From contig NZ_FUZF01000007.1 of assembly GCF_900168125.1 (NCBI RefSeq), forward strand, positions 1 through 64,000: a stretch of DNA of 64,000 nucleotides. Reading direction: 5' to 3'. Position 1 is the first letter of the stretch. The number at the start of each line of letters is the position of its first letter. Shown one piece after another: positions 19,107 through 28,294 of the stretch. Below the pieces are notes generated by a model. That model did no database searches, was not told the origin of the DNA, and saw nothing but the letters and a program-made list of their open reading frames with translations. Both the position numbers and the translations under genes were made by a program. Origin of the DNA: Sphingobacterium nematocida (GTDB lineage Bacteria > Bacteroidota > Bacteroidia > Sphingobacteriales > Sphingobacteriaceae).

Positions 19107-22100
19107 TTAAAAGTTCAGATTTAAGCCCAAAACAATGTTCTTATTTAATGGATATACCTTCCCGTTTCCGTTCTGCAACAGAACTGATGTTAAGCCGGGA
19201 GCGGCAGCATTACTACCTCCAGCCCAGGTATTAACCTGATTGATGGTCTCGGGATCAAACTGCCCCGGTAGGGAACTTATCGTGAATAAATTATCGGACG
19301 TAGCATATATACGTAGATTGCTAATACCCAACTTCTTGATAGACTCGTTGGCAAAGCTATACGAAACCATCAGGTTTTTCATACGCAGATAGGATGCATC
19401 GAGCAAGTAACGACTGGTATTATAACCGGTATTAACCTGATAATCGGTCTGAACAGGATCGGACAAACGAGGAAGGTATCCTCCCGGATTATCATAGCTA
19501 AAATAATCTAAGTGTTCTTTAAAAAAGTTACGCCCGCCAAAAAGATAGGTACTTCCGGCCATTGGAAAATCGCGCTTAGCTACACCTTGCAAGAACGCTG
19601 AAATCTCAAACCCTTTATAACCCAATTTTAAATTAACACCGAAAGAATAACGAGGAGTGGCATTGCCTATAATCGCTAAATCGCCATGATCGGATAACGT
19701 ACCTTTTCCTGGATTTACCTTTCCATCGCCGTTGAGATCCAGGTATTTTAGGTCTCCCATCTGCCAGTTATTGTTGCCCTTAAAGAAGGAAAGATCGACC
19801 TGCGATAAGTAGGCGTCGATGTCACGGTTAGACATAAATAGATCGTCGGCACGGTATCCCCATACTTCGCCTATATCCATGCCTTCGTAATACCCCTTGT
19901 TGCGTGTAAGCCCTGTATGGTTGTTAAAAATAACACCTTCTGGGTTATTATACCTGGTGACGATAGCCTTATAATCGAACAGGTTGAATCCTAGTCCATA
20001 GCTAAAGCCAGATTTTAGCTTTTCTGCCCAATTAACAGAAAGCTCCCAGCCTCTGTTTCGCAGTGTAGCATTATTCACTTTAGAACGAGACTCTATGGCA
20101 ATACCGGATAATAGTGGAATAGCCTCGGCAGGGCCAATCATATCGCGGGTAGTGCGCTCATATACATCTGCTGTCAGCGTAAGACGACTATCAAAAGCGC
20201 TGAGGTCTATACCCAAATTGGCATTATCTACCTTTTCCCATGTGATATAGGGGCTCACCATATTGGGTGTTAAAGCTATTGTACCACGGCTTGGCGTAGC
20301 CGTCGCTCCAGGCAATAACCAAGCATTGGCATGATCGGCTACCAGATTCATCGAGCTGATATAATCGTATAGCCCCGCTCCATTCTGGTTGCCAAGACGG
20401 CCATAGGACAACCGCAGCTTTAACTGCGATACAGGTAGGTTTAACTTTTGGAAATAATCTGCTTTGGCCATATCGTAGCCCAAAGACACAGAAGGGAATA
20501 ATCCCCAACGGTGCCCGGGAGCAAAGCGAGAGGAACCATCGTAACGCCCACTCATCTCTACAAAATAGGTGTCTTGATAATGCCAGTTGAGGCGTGCAAA
20601 TGTACCCATGGTAGACCAATGGCTACGGGCCTCGTCGCCAAAAATCTGACCATTAGCGTTGTCAAAAGAATAGATCCCCTCGCTCATCATATTGTCTTTG
20701 TACATATACTCGCTTGAGTAATTTTGTACTTCGGCCTGAAAACCACCCATGATCTTGAAGAAATGCTCGCCAATTCTGGATTGGTAACTTGAGGAAAGGT
20801 TGGGCGACAGATAGTAATTGAACGCCGAACCCCGGGTATAGGATCCAAACTGTGTATTTTGCCAGGTCATGCCGGGATAGTGATAGCCCTGCTTATTGCC
20901 TTGCGTAACTAAAAACGCTCCGGTAGGCTGCTCGTATTGCGGTCGCTTGAGGGTGAAATTATTGTTTTCAACGTCAAATCTTACTTTCATATCGCCAATG
21001 ATATCCCAATTTTTGACCGGAGTTATCGTGCCTGATAACGACAAAGCATCGGAAATACGGGACTGCTTATAAAATGCTTCTTTAAGGAACATCATTTCGT
21101 TCCAGTTGGGCAGATTGTAAGATGAGCTAACAGGAAGATGTGTAGGTCTATTGGGATACGCATTGCCTATGGTCCCATAAAATATGGTTTGATTGGGCAT
21201 AGGACGATCAATAGCATTGTACGAGAGGTTGTTGTTGAAATTGAATTTTAACCATTCTCTTGCGCGAATTTCCAGCTTACTATTAAGATTGTATTTCTTC
21301 ATCTTATCCGTAACGCTATTCAACAACCCTTGTTGATCAACAAAACCGGTACCCACGTAGTAGTTGATCTTGTCCGACCCTCCCGTAATATTAAGATTGT
21401 GAATATGAAGACGGGATACATCTTTAAAATAATAATCAAACCAATCGGTATTCGCATATTGATTGTCGTAGGCACTGGCCCAGTCGGATCCATCGGTATT
21501 TAAACCAAGCCCTGGAAGACCTGTACCATATGGATTTGCCAAAAATTGCTCCATCTTCTCGATGGTGGCGTCGGTAAAGATGGGCTTTACCCCCATATTA
21601 TCATTTCGTTGATTGATATAACGGGCAAACTCTACAGAGCTCATCATCTCGGGTAGATTGATCGGACTGTTAAACCCGACAGTACCCTGATAGCTTAATC
21701 GGGCTTTTTCCGCACGTCCGCTTTTGGTTGTTATTAGTACGACACCATAGGCGGCCCGTGCCCCATAAACGGCAGAAGCGGAGGCATCCTTAAGTACGGT
21801 AATAGATTCTACATCGGCCGGATTGACATTTTGCAGGCTCTGCTCTACTCCGTCTACCAATACATAGGGCTCACCGCCATTGATAGACCCTATGCCACGT
21901 ATATTGAAAGAAATAGGCGCGCCAATTTCGCCTCCAACCGCATTTCCAGAGGTGGCATCAGTAGAAAAGTTTAATCCTGCCACATTTCCTTGTAGGACGG
22001 AAGTCAAATCGGTAACGGGCCTAGATTCTATATCCTCTTTTTTTATGGTCGATATGGCGGATGTAATTGTATTTCTTTTCTGGCTACCCATCCCCACGAC

Positions 22101-22721
22101 CACCACTTCGTCCATAACGGAAACGCCCGTTAATAATTGTACACGACCAATATCGGCTTTAGCAGGAAGACGAAGTGTTTGGTAACCCAGATACGTTATA
22201 CTGATAGTTCCCTTAATTTCCGGCACTTTAAGTACAAAATCTCCGGATGTATTGGTACTTGTCTCACTGCTGCTGCCATCTAAACGCACCACAGCAGAAG
22301 CGAGTGGCTGGCCATCAGCACCAAGAACCTTGCCTCGCACTTCTTGTTGCTGTCGGGCCGAGGCATCCGTTACTCGTTCTAATATTACGGTTTGCGATTC
22401 TATTTTATAACGTAGCGATGTCCCCTTCAATATATCGGACAATGCTGTCTCAATATTCGGGTAATGTGTTTGCTGAGGCTTCACGTCGATAGATTTGGCA
22501 TGATCGGAAAGATAAATAAAATCATAGCCTGTCTGATCTGAAATAGTCTTAATCGTCGACTCCAGCTTATTCACTTTCTTTTCTAATTGAATACGCTGAA
22601 GTATTTCCGCATGGGCTACTTGGCTTAAGGCCAATGCAGACGAAAGCAGCAAGAAGCTATACATCTTGTCTGCCGCCCGCAGATGCCTCGACACTGTAAA
22701 AAATTTACGCTGTTTTATCAT
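19107..22721 (-). CDS. SusC-like TonB-dependent transporter with STN domain (PUL B)
   Basis: At 1,204 residues this is the longest SusC in the window. A signal peptide (ALSQVAHA) is followed by an STN domain at about 45-115 (KLESTIKTISDQTGYDFIYL) and a carboxypeptidase-like domain (VRGKVLGADGQPLASAVVRL). Then come the TonB-box-like DEVVVVGMGSQ, a plug with YVLVDGVEQSLQNVNPADV and LKDASASAVYGARAAYGV, and a long barrel ending GLNLNF. It imports the PUL B oligosaccharide and, through STN, probably signals to the FecR encoded 43 bp upstream. Confidence 0.95.
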   Translation of the reverse strand: MIKQRKFFTVSRHLRAADKMYSFLLLSSALALSQVAHAEILQRIQLEKKVNKLESTIKTISDQTGYDFIYLSDHAKSIDVKPQQTHYPNIETALSDILKGTSLRYKIESQTVILERVTDASARQQQEVRGKVLGADGQPLASAVVRLDGSSSETSTNTSGDFVLKVPEIKGTISITYLGYQTLRLPAKADIGRVQLLTGVSVMDEVVVVGMGSQKRNTITSAISTIKKEDIESRPVTDLTSVLQGNVAGLNFSTDATSGNAVGGEIGAPISFNIRGIGSINGGEPYVLVDGVEQSLQNVNPADVESITVLKDASASAVYGARAAYGVVLITTKSGRAEKARLSYQGTVGFNSPINLPEMMSSVEFARYINQRNDNMGVKPIFTDATIEKMEQFLANPYGTGLPGLGLNTDGSDWASAYDNQYANTDWFDYYFKDVSRLHIHNLNITGGSDKINYYVGTGFVDQQGLLNSVTDKMKKYNLNSKLEIRAREWLKFNFNNNLSYNAIDRPMPNQTIFYGTIGNAYPNRPTHLPVSSSYNLPNWNEMMFLKEAFYKQSRISDALSLSGTITPVKNWDIIGDMKVRFDVENNNFTLKRPQYEQPTGAFLVTQGNKQGYHYPGMTWQNTQFGSYTRGSAFNYYLSPNLSSSYQSRIGEHFFKIMGGFQAEVQNYSSEYMYKDNMMSEGIYSFDNANGQIFGDEARSHWSTMGTFARLNWHYQDTYFVEMSGRYDGSSRFAPGHRWGLFPSVSLGYDMAKADYFQKLNLPVSQLKLRLSYGRLGNQNGAGLYDYISSMNLVADHANAWLLPGATATPSRGTIALTPNMVSPYITWEKVDNANLGIDLSAFDSRLTLTADVYERTTRDMIGPAEAIPLLSGIAIESRSKVNNATLRNRGWELSVNWAEKLKSGFSYGLGFNLFDYKAIVTRYNNPEGVIFNNHTGLTRNKGYYEGMDIGEVWGYRADDLFMSNRDIDAYLSQVDLSFFKGNNNWQMGDLKYLDLNGDGKVNPGKGTLSDHGDLAIIGNATPRYSFGVNLKLGYKGFEISAFLQGVAKRDFPMAGSTYLFGGRNFFKEHLDYFSYDNPGGYLPRLSDPVQTDYQVNTGYNTSRYLLDASYLRMKNLMVSYSFANESIKKLGISNLRIYATSDNLFTISSLPGQFDPETINQVNTWAGGSNAAAPGLTSVLLQNGNGKVYPLNKNIVLGLNLNF

Positions 22722-22751
22722 AATTAGGAATTATATTTTTTTAACTGAGAT

Positions 22752-22770
22752 GGCTAGGATGCAACTAGCC
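22752..22770 (+). promoter_or_regulatory. Hairpin across the fecR stop / susC leader (PUL B)
   Basis: GGCTAG (22752-22757) and CTAGCC (22765-22770) form a 6-bp stem spanning the FecR stop codon. It is in the same position as the hairpins of PULs A and C but lacks a clear T-tract on either strand (+ strand continues CTTCTT). It could be an mRNA-processing or weak antisense-terminator structure. Evidence is positional only. Confidence 0.3.
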
Positions 22771-23835
22771 CTTCTTAAGCAATAAGGTATTATTGACTAA
22801 ACGGAACTGTATTCCGGTAGATAGTGTAAACACGCGTGCCAGATCCATTAAACTCTTCTTTTTTGATATTCGACCGTTTAACTTCACGCTGGTATCGACA
22901 TTGCCACGATCGATCTTGACATTATACCATTGTGCTATTTTCTGCAACACTTCTTCTAATGGCTTGTCTTCAAAATAGAAGAAACCATCACGCCAAGCCA
23001 AGATTTCAGGAATAGAAACTGTCACAAACCTTTGATTGTCCCCTTGTGCGGCAATGCTCTGTCCCGGCTTGAGCACAATTGTCCCCGCTCCGTGTTTATT
23101 ACTGGCCCACACAGCGCCATCAATTAGCGTGGTGATCGTTTGCTGGTTATCGGATTTCACATTAAAAAGTGTTCCCTTTACCTCGATATGTTGTTGGTCC
23201 GTATGTACATAGAAGGGCTTATTATGCTGATGAGCAACTTGAAATAACACTTCACCTTCCACATACACCTCTCTTTTGGTAGCAGTGAACCGGTTTGGAA
23301 AACGTAAACTTGATTCTGGACTTAACCATAATACGGACCCGTCTTCCAATTCGACCTTAAATTCTGTCCCTTTCGGTGTATGTAGCAACTGCCAACTTTC
23401 GCCCGAATATTCTTCCTGCTCGGTTAACAAGCCCGAAATCTTCATAGAAGAACTATCTAAGGCTGTATAATTTTGTTCGTTTTCACCTTTAATATATGCC
23501 TTAAAGACACCTGCCGCCTTGTCCACCTCGCTTTCTATGGGCAATGTGGCAATGGATTCGGGTTTAATAGGCACATATTGATATACCATATAAGCAGCGG
23601 CTACAAGCACTATACTAGCGGCATATCGTATCCAGACTTGCTTATAAAAGGGCTTTCTCTTATGTAATGAAGTAGGGCTCATGGTTTCCATATCTTTTGA
23701 TAACTCATCATAAGACCAGCTTTCGGTAGAATGGCCACGAAAATCTGAAATACGAGAATAAAGCTCGTCCTTCTCGGTTTCCGTGATAGTACCTTCACGG
23801 TACTTATTTAATAAATCTTGGATAGACTTCTCCAT
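22765..23835 (-). CDS. FecR-family anti-sigma factor (PUL B)
   Basis: This 356-residue protein has an N-terminal sigma-binding helix region (SIQDLLNKYREGTITETEK) and one transmembrane helix near residues 68-88 (YAASIVLVAAAYMVYQYV). The periplasmic FecR domain carries TPKGTEFKVELEDGSVLWL, GEVLFQVAHQ and VKGTLFNV. The C-terminal DUF4974 contains FYFEDKPLEEVLQKIAQWYN. It should hold the neighbouring ECF sigma inactive or primed until the PUL B SusC signals. The sigma gene ends 53 bp upstream and susC starts 43 bp downstream. Confidence 0.93.
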   Translation of the reverse strand: MEKSIQDLLNKYREGTITETEKDELYSRISDFRGHSTESWSYDELSKDMETMSPTSLHKRKPFYKQVWIRYAASIVLVAAAYMVYQYVPIKPESIATLPIESEVDKAAGVFKAYIKGENEQNYTALDSSSMKISGLLTEQEEYSGESWQLLHTPKGTEFKVELEDGSVLWLSPESSLRFPNRFTATKREVYVEGEVLFQVAHQHNKPFYVHTDQQHIEVKGTLFNVKSDNQQTITTLIDGAVWASNKHGAGTIVLKPGQSIAAQGDNQRFVTVSIPEILAWRDGFFYFEDKPLEEVLQKIAQWYNVKIDRGNVDTSVKLNGRISKKKSLMDLARVFTLSTGIQFRLVNNTLLLKKG

Positions 23836-23888
23836 ATGGGCAAAGGTTTATACTATTGAGACGGGACTAATGGTGTAAAGTGGTATAT

Positions 23889-24485
23889 CTAGTATATAAA
23901 ATTTAAAAGAAATACGAGGAGGATAATGAAATAGATAATACGTTGCCTAAGACGCTTGAGTGCCATGTATATCTGCTTTTTGACGGTACCCTCGGCAATT
24001 TGAAGTTCCTCGGCGATCTCTTTATAGCTTTTTTCATCTATACGGCTCAGCAAAAAAACTTTACGCATCTGTTCGGGCAAACGTCCCAATTCGGAATCGA
24101 TAATATCTTCCAGCTCTCGATATTGGTATTTATCTTCGACTTCCTCTACTGGCTCTCCTTTGTGCTGCAAGGCATCACGATAATCAAGACGTACTTTTTC
24201 CTTGGCGAAAAGATCTAAAACTCTATTGCGTATTGATTTGTAGAGATATGCTTTTAAACTTATAGCGATATTTAACTGCTCCCGCTTATCCCACAAAGCA
24301 GCAAATAAATCATGGACAACATCTTGTGCCAGATCGGTATCAGAGAGCATCCGCTCGGCGTGTATATACAATAAAGGGGCATAGCGATTGTAAATCACTA
24401 TATAAGCCTGTTCATCGCCCTCACTTAAGAGTCGTAACAATCTACTATCTTCTGCTTTTTCTAAACTTGCACCTTGAGATAACAT
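23889..24485 (-). CDS. ECF sigma factor, FecI-like (PUL B), with hydrophobic C-terminal tail
   Basis: This 198-residue ECF sigma has region 2 (YNRYAPLLYIHAERML, then DLAQDVVHDLFAALWDKRE) and region 4 (LPEQMRKVFLLSR, then YKEIAEELQIAEGTVKKQI). The protein ends in about 17 mostly hydrophobic residues (RIIYFIILLVFLLNFIY). This is long enough to touch or enter a membrane and may keep the factor near its anti-sigma partner. It starts 14 bp after the GH20 stop, so it is probably transcribed from a promoter in front of GH20. Confidence 0.93.
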   Translation of the reverse strand: MLSQGASLEKAEDSRLLRLLSEGDEQAYIVIYNRYAPLLYIHAERMLSDTDLAQDVVHDLFAALWDKREQLNIAISLKAYLYKSIRNRVLDLFAKEKVRLDYRDALQHKGEPVEEVEDKYQYRELEDIIDSELGRLPEQMRKVFLLSRIDEKSYKEIAEELQIAEGTVKKQIYMALKRLRQRIIYFIILLVFLLNFIY

Positions 24486-24499
24486 AGCGTGCTGATTGA

Positions 24500-26158
24500 T
24501 TACTGCCTAAATAGCTTCGAATGAAAACGTACACCACTTTGTTGCCAGCGCTGAAAATGCCCTTGGTTAAGGCGCTTTACAAAATCTTGATAATCTTTTT
24601 GAGCGGGACCTGTCCAAATAGCTTCGGCCAATGCAGGCAAACGCGGCAGCATCATGTATTCTAGATGTTCTACAGAAGGTACAAACTCCGTCCATATGGC
24701 AAACTGAACACCTTTTACAAACTTATCATACTCCGCTCCTCCTAGATTCCTGTATGGCCAATAGGCATATACTTTATCTAATGTGTTTATTGAAAACCGG
24801 GCTGCCCAAGGCTCAGCTGCTGGATCATCTTGATACCTATTAAAATACAATGGATCACTTGGAGACATGATTACATCGTGCCCCATCTGTGCTGCTTTTA
24901 TGCCCCCTTTTTCACCGCGCCAAGACATAACGGTACTGCTCTCGGGAAGCCCACCTTCTAGTATTTCGTCCCAACCGATTAACTTACGCCCTTTTGAACT
25001 CAAAAACTTCTCCATACGCTTGACAAAGTAGCTTTGCAGTTCATCTTCATCTTGCAGACCTAAATCTCTTTTACGTGCTTGGCATGCAGAACAGCTTTTC
25101 CAGTGTGCTTTATCGACCTCATCGCCTCCGATATGAATATATTTGCCCGGGAAAAGAGAGATTACCTCTTCCAATACGTCTTCCAAAAAGTGAAACGCCT
25201 GTTCTTTTCCTGCACAAAACTCCATGTTTACAGTGGCCTGATCGACAATACCGCCGACAACAGTACGGTTGGGCACGGCCTGTGCCTTTCCGTTGCAGGA
25301 AAGTTCGGGATATGCCGCCAGCACTGCTCCTGAATGTCCTGGCATCTCGATTTCGGGCAATATCGTAATGTTACGCTGAGCAGCATAGGCAACAACTTCT
25401 CTGACTTCGGCTTGTGTATAATAACCGCCATACCGGTAGGTATCGCGAAGATTGATCGTACTATCTTTACTATACATTCTACTGCCTACGACCTCGTTGC
25501 GCCAAGCGGCTACTTCAGTTAGTTTAGGATATTTCTTTATTTCTAATCGCCAACCTTCATTGTCACAAAGATGCCAGTGAAATACATTCATCTTGTACTG
25601 TGCCAGCAGATCTAGGATATGAAATAGGGATTCTTTCGTATAAAAGTGACGGGAAACATCCAACATCATCCCTCTCCAGTTGATTTTTGGCTGATCTTCT
25701 ATATGCCCCGCCCTTAGTACGATCTTTTCATTCGTACGGACAGGAGGCAACAACTGTCGCAAGCTTTGCAATGCGTAGAATACCCCTGCATGGCCCTTCG
25801 CTTGGATAGTAATATCTTTTGTACTGATATCTAAGATATACCCTTCACTATGTAGCGGAGTCTTTATATTGTCCTGGACACGAATAGTTATTACACCGGC
25901 ACCACCTTTTGCTGTACTCACCGGCAGCCCAGTCAGTTTATGTAGCTGCTCCTGATAAAGCGTTATAGTCTTTTGAATAGTATCATTTTTCCCTTTGTAC
26001 TGGATATATATATCTTTATTTACTAAAAGACTATCTTCAGTCCATTGCTGTACCTGCGGTTTCGGAATAATCTGGTAACGCTGGGCTTGCACACGAAAAA
26101 CCAATAATAGCATAATTGCCAAAATACAATGACGAAAAATCATCCGCATCAAATTCAT
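24500..26158 (-). CDS. GH20 beta-N-acetylhexosaminidase (PUL B)
   Basis: This 552-residue exo-acting hexosaminidase would release terminal beta-GlcNAc or GalNAc by substrate-assisted catalysis. A signal peptide (to VQAQ, about residue 26) is followed by the GH20b N-terminal alpha/beta domain (about 28-155) and a TIM barrel from WRGMMLDVSRHF. The catalytic pair is Asp346-Glu347 in IHIGGDEVDKAHW; HWHLCDNEGWRLE and EIEMPGHS are further active-site segments. No extra C-terminal domain is present, unlike the second GH20 in this window. It is the first gene of the unit that continues into sigma and FecR, an unusual order that ties hexosaminidase and regulator expression. Confidence 0.93.
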   Translation of the reverse strand: MNLMRMIFRHCILAIMLLLVFRVQAQRYQIIPKPQVQQWTEDSLLVNKDIYIQYKGKNDTIQKTITLYQEQLHKLTGLPVSTAKGGAGVITIRVQDNIKTPLHSEGYILDISTKDITIQAKGHAGVFYALQSLRQLLPPVRTNEKIVLRAGHIEDQPKINWRGMMLDVSRHFYTKESLFHILDLLAQYKMNVFHWHLCDNEGWRLEIKKYPKLTEVAAWRNEVVGSRMYSKDSTINLRDTYRYGGYYTQAEVREVVAYAAQRNITILPEIEMPGHSGAVLAAYPELSCNGKAQAVPNRTVVGGIVDQATVNMEFCAGKEQAFHFLEDVLEEVISLFPGKYIHIGGDEVDKAHWKSCSACQARKRDLGLQDEDELQSYFVKRMEKFLSSKGRKLIGWDEILEGGLPESSTVMSWRGEKGGIKAAQMGHDVIMSPSDPLYFNRYQDDPAAEPWAARFSINTLDKVYAYWPYRNLGGAEYDKFVKGVQFAIWTEFVPSVEHLEYMMLPRLPALAEAIWTGPAQKDYQDFVKRLNQGHFQRWQQSGVRFHSKLFRQ

Positions 26159-26338
26159 ATAATTCTTGTTTTATTTATCACTAAATAGGTCTAAAGGCCT
26201 TCTTCTTTCATACAAAAAGTGAAGGCTTTTATATATAGACGGGTATAGTAATGAAAGGTGGTATAAGGATAGCTCTTTTTTTTAAAGTTTTTTTAGAAAG
26301 ACTTTTTTATAAGCTATTTTGTTGCAATGCGATTAAAA

Positions 26339-26369
26339 AAGCTTCTGAAGTTCATCACTTCAGAAGCTT
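26339..26369 (-). terminator. Intrinsic terminator of the PUL C operon
   Basis: Read leftward, AAGCTTCTGAAGT (26357-26369) pairs with ACTTCAGAAGCTT (26339-26351) around a 5-nt loop. A TTTTTT tract follows on the minus strand. It begins six bases after the sulfatase stop, so PUL C and the GH20-led PUL B are separate transcription units. The ~170 bp to the GH20 start should hold that gene's promoter. Confidence 0.9.
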
Positions 26370-26374
26370 ATCTA

Positions 26375-27901
26375 TTATATTTTTTGTTTAAAGATGGTTG
26401 CAGCATCTTGGTCATCAAATGCCTTTATTTGCTGTGCCAATTTTTTCTTCATTTGCTTCAGCACTTTTGCATACTTGGGCGATGCCACTACATTATGAAG
26501 CTCCTGCGGGTCGCTATTAAGATCAAATAACTCCCACGACTCTACTCGCTTGTAAAAACGGATAAGTTTATATTGTCCTGATTTAACGCCAAAATGCGGG
26601 GATACTGCGTGCTCTCCATTTTCGAAATAATGGTAATACACATCTTTACGATGCGCTTTGGATGGAGACGCTAAAACCTTAGCAAATGATTTTCCCTGCA
26701 TATCTTTAGGAGCTGCTACACCTGCTAACTCTAAAATAGTAGGTGCAATATCGGCATTGACAACATTGGCGTCGATGTGTACCGAAGCTGGGATCAACTT
26801 AGGGTACCGCATTACCATAGGCGTACGGAAGGATTCTTCGTACATGAAGCGCTTGTCAAACCAGCCATGCTCGCCCATATAAAACCCTTGATCGGAAAGA
26901 TAAATAACCAAGGTATTCTCTTCCAGATTATGCTCTTTCAAATAATCCAATACACGACCGATATTACGATCCATGGACTGCGCCGTGTTCATATAATCGA
27001 TCATATACCGCCTGTACTTCCATTCGGCCAATGCTTTCTCATCCTTAGGCAGCGTATTTAATTGCTCAAATATAGGTTTATAGTAAGCGGCATATTGACG
27101 TTTCTGATGCTCGTTCATACGGCTAAAATTTCCGTCTTTCATCATTTTCTCCCATGAATCAAACATCTTTAAATCGTAGCCCATACGCATATCCTTTGCA
27201 ATAGACATCTCCTGACGCTGAGCGGCCTCACGGCCTTGATAATCATCATAAAAGCTGGAAGGAATAGCTATACTATCTCTATCATAGGTTCCAAAATCTT
27301 TTGGGTCGGGCATCCAGGTACGATGTGTCGCTTTATGGCCTATGACAAGGCAAAATGGATTGTCTTTTTGCAACGTGTCGAGCCAGCTTAGAGCTTTGTC
27401 CGTGACAATATCGGAAACATATCCCTCGACACGCTCTCTGCCTTTTTGAGATATGAAATCGGGATTAAAATAAGAACCCTGTCCAGGAAGGATGTCGTAA
27501 TAATTGAACCCTTGAAGTTCTTCGCCTAGATGGATCTTACCAATCCATGCGGTGCTATATCCGACATTTTGTAAATCTTTGACAAACAAAGACTGCGAGA
27601 AATCAAAAGTTGAGGTCTCATTATCTTTAAAGCCATTTTTATGGCTGTACTTTCCTGATAATAACGTTGCCCTAGCTGGGCCACATATGGAGTTGTTAAC
27701 GTAGGCGTGTTCAAATGTCGCTCCATCTTTGGCAATACGATCGATATTGGGCGTACGTGCTACTTTTGAACCGTATGCTCCAATCGTCTGATAGGAATGA
27801 TCATCGGATATAATAATCAACACATTGGGTTTCTTTTGCTGAGCAAAGGCTCCTAGGCCAATGACAGTAAATAATAATAATGTGCTTATTCTTCTTCTCA
27901 T
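26375..27901 (-). CDS. S1-family sulfatase, GlcNAc-6-sulfatase-like (PUL C)
   Basis: The start at 27901 gives 508 residues with a normal signal peptide (MRRRISTLLLFTVIGLGAFA). An in-frame extension to 28000 overlaps the upstream lipoprotein gene and is rejected. The metal-binding VLIIISDDHSYQ (Asp33, Asp34) and the modification motif CGPAR with Cys73 are intact. The DDHSYQTIGAYG plus NSICGPARATLLSGKYSHKN pattern resembles enzymes annotated as mucin-desulfating or N-acetylglucosamine-6-sulfatases (S1_11-like). The subfamily is a resemblance judged by eye. It lies one base after the BACON-like lipoprotein gene and closes the PUL C operon. Confidence 0.9.
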   Translation of the reverse strand: MRRRISTLLLFTVIGLGAFAQQKKPNVLIIISDDHSYQTIGAYGSKVARTPNIDRIAKDGATFEHAYVNNSICGPARATLLSGKYSHKNGFKDNETSTFDFSQSLFVKDLQNVGYSTAWIGKIHLGEELQGFNYYDILPGQGSYFNPDFISQKGRERVEGYVSDIVTDKALSWLDTLQKDNPFCLVIGHKATHRTWMPDPKDFGTYDRDSIAIPSSFYDDYQGREAAQRQEMSIAKDMRMGYDLKMFDSWEKMMKDGNFSRMNEHQKRQYAAYYKPIFEQLNTLPKDEKALAEWKYRRYMIDYMNTAQSMDRNIGRVLDYLKEHNLEENTLVIYLSDQGFYMGEHGWFDKRFMYEESFRTPMVMRYPKLIPASVHIDANVVNADIAPTILELAGVAAPKDMQGKSFAKVLASPSKAHRKDVYYHYFENGEHAVSPHFGVKSGQYKLIRFYKRVESWELFDLNSDPQELHNVVASPKYAKVLKQMKKKLAQQIKAFDDQDAATIFKQKI

Positions 27902-27902
27902 A

Positions 27903-28289
27903 TTATTTTGACTGTTTGATTTCAATAATTTCCTTTTGCCCACCTGTTGAATGGACAGTGATGGCCACAACCCGATCTGCATTACTGGAATTAGCACCAA
28001 TCTTCACATCTTGTGTAGCTTTGGATGATCCATATTTACGGGCGATAGTGACCCAGCTTACATTGTTTGCTACATCGATCCACCAACCATTGGTGCTGCC
28101 ATCAATCGTTAATGTATAGGTTGCTCCAGCACTAGGCACTGTAGCAGGAATAGTACTCGTTACTGCAAATGGGCCAGCCACAGGCTTGACATGCTGATCT
28201 TTTTCGCAGGAAGACAATGTTAAAAAGGCCATAAAGCATACTAAGATACTAAGACCTATATTAAATCTGCTTATATATTTTGAATTCAT
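27903..28289 (-). CDS. Small BACON-domain-like lipoprotein
   Basis: This 128-residue lipoprotein (lipobox LSSC near residue 28) is followed by a single beta-rich domain with ATYTLTIDGSTNGWWIDVAN, NVSWVTIARKYG and a final EIIEIKQSK. The pattern of an opening T-x-T segment, a W-hydrophobic strand and a closing hydrophobic-x-Q strand is that of BACON domains, which occur in Bacteroidota glycan-utilisation proteins and have been linked to mucin binding. Its location between susD and a sulfatase suggests a minimal surface glycan-binding protein or spacer. It has no enzymatic motif. Confidence 0.7.
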   Translation of the reverse strand: MNSKYISRFNIGLSILVCFMAFLTLSSCEKDQHVKPVAGPFAVTSTIPATVPSAGATYTLTIDGSTNGWWIDVANNVSWVTIARKYGSSKATQDVKIGANSSNADRVVAITVHSTGGQKEIIEIKQSK

Positions 28290-28294
28290 AGTAT

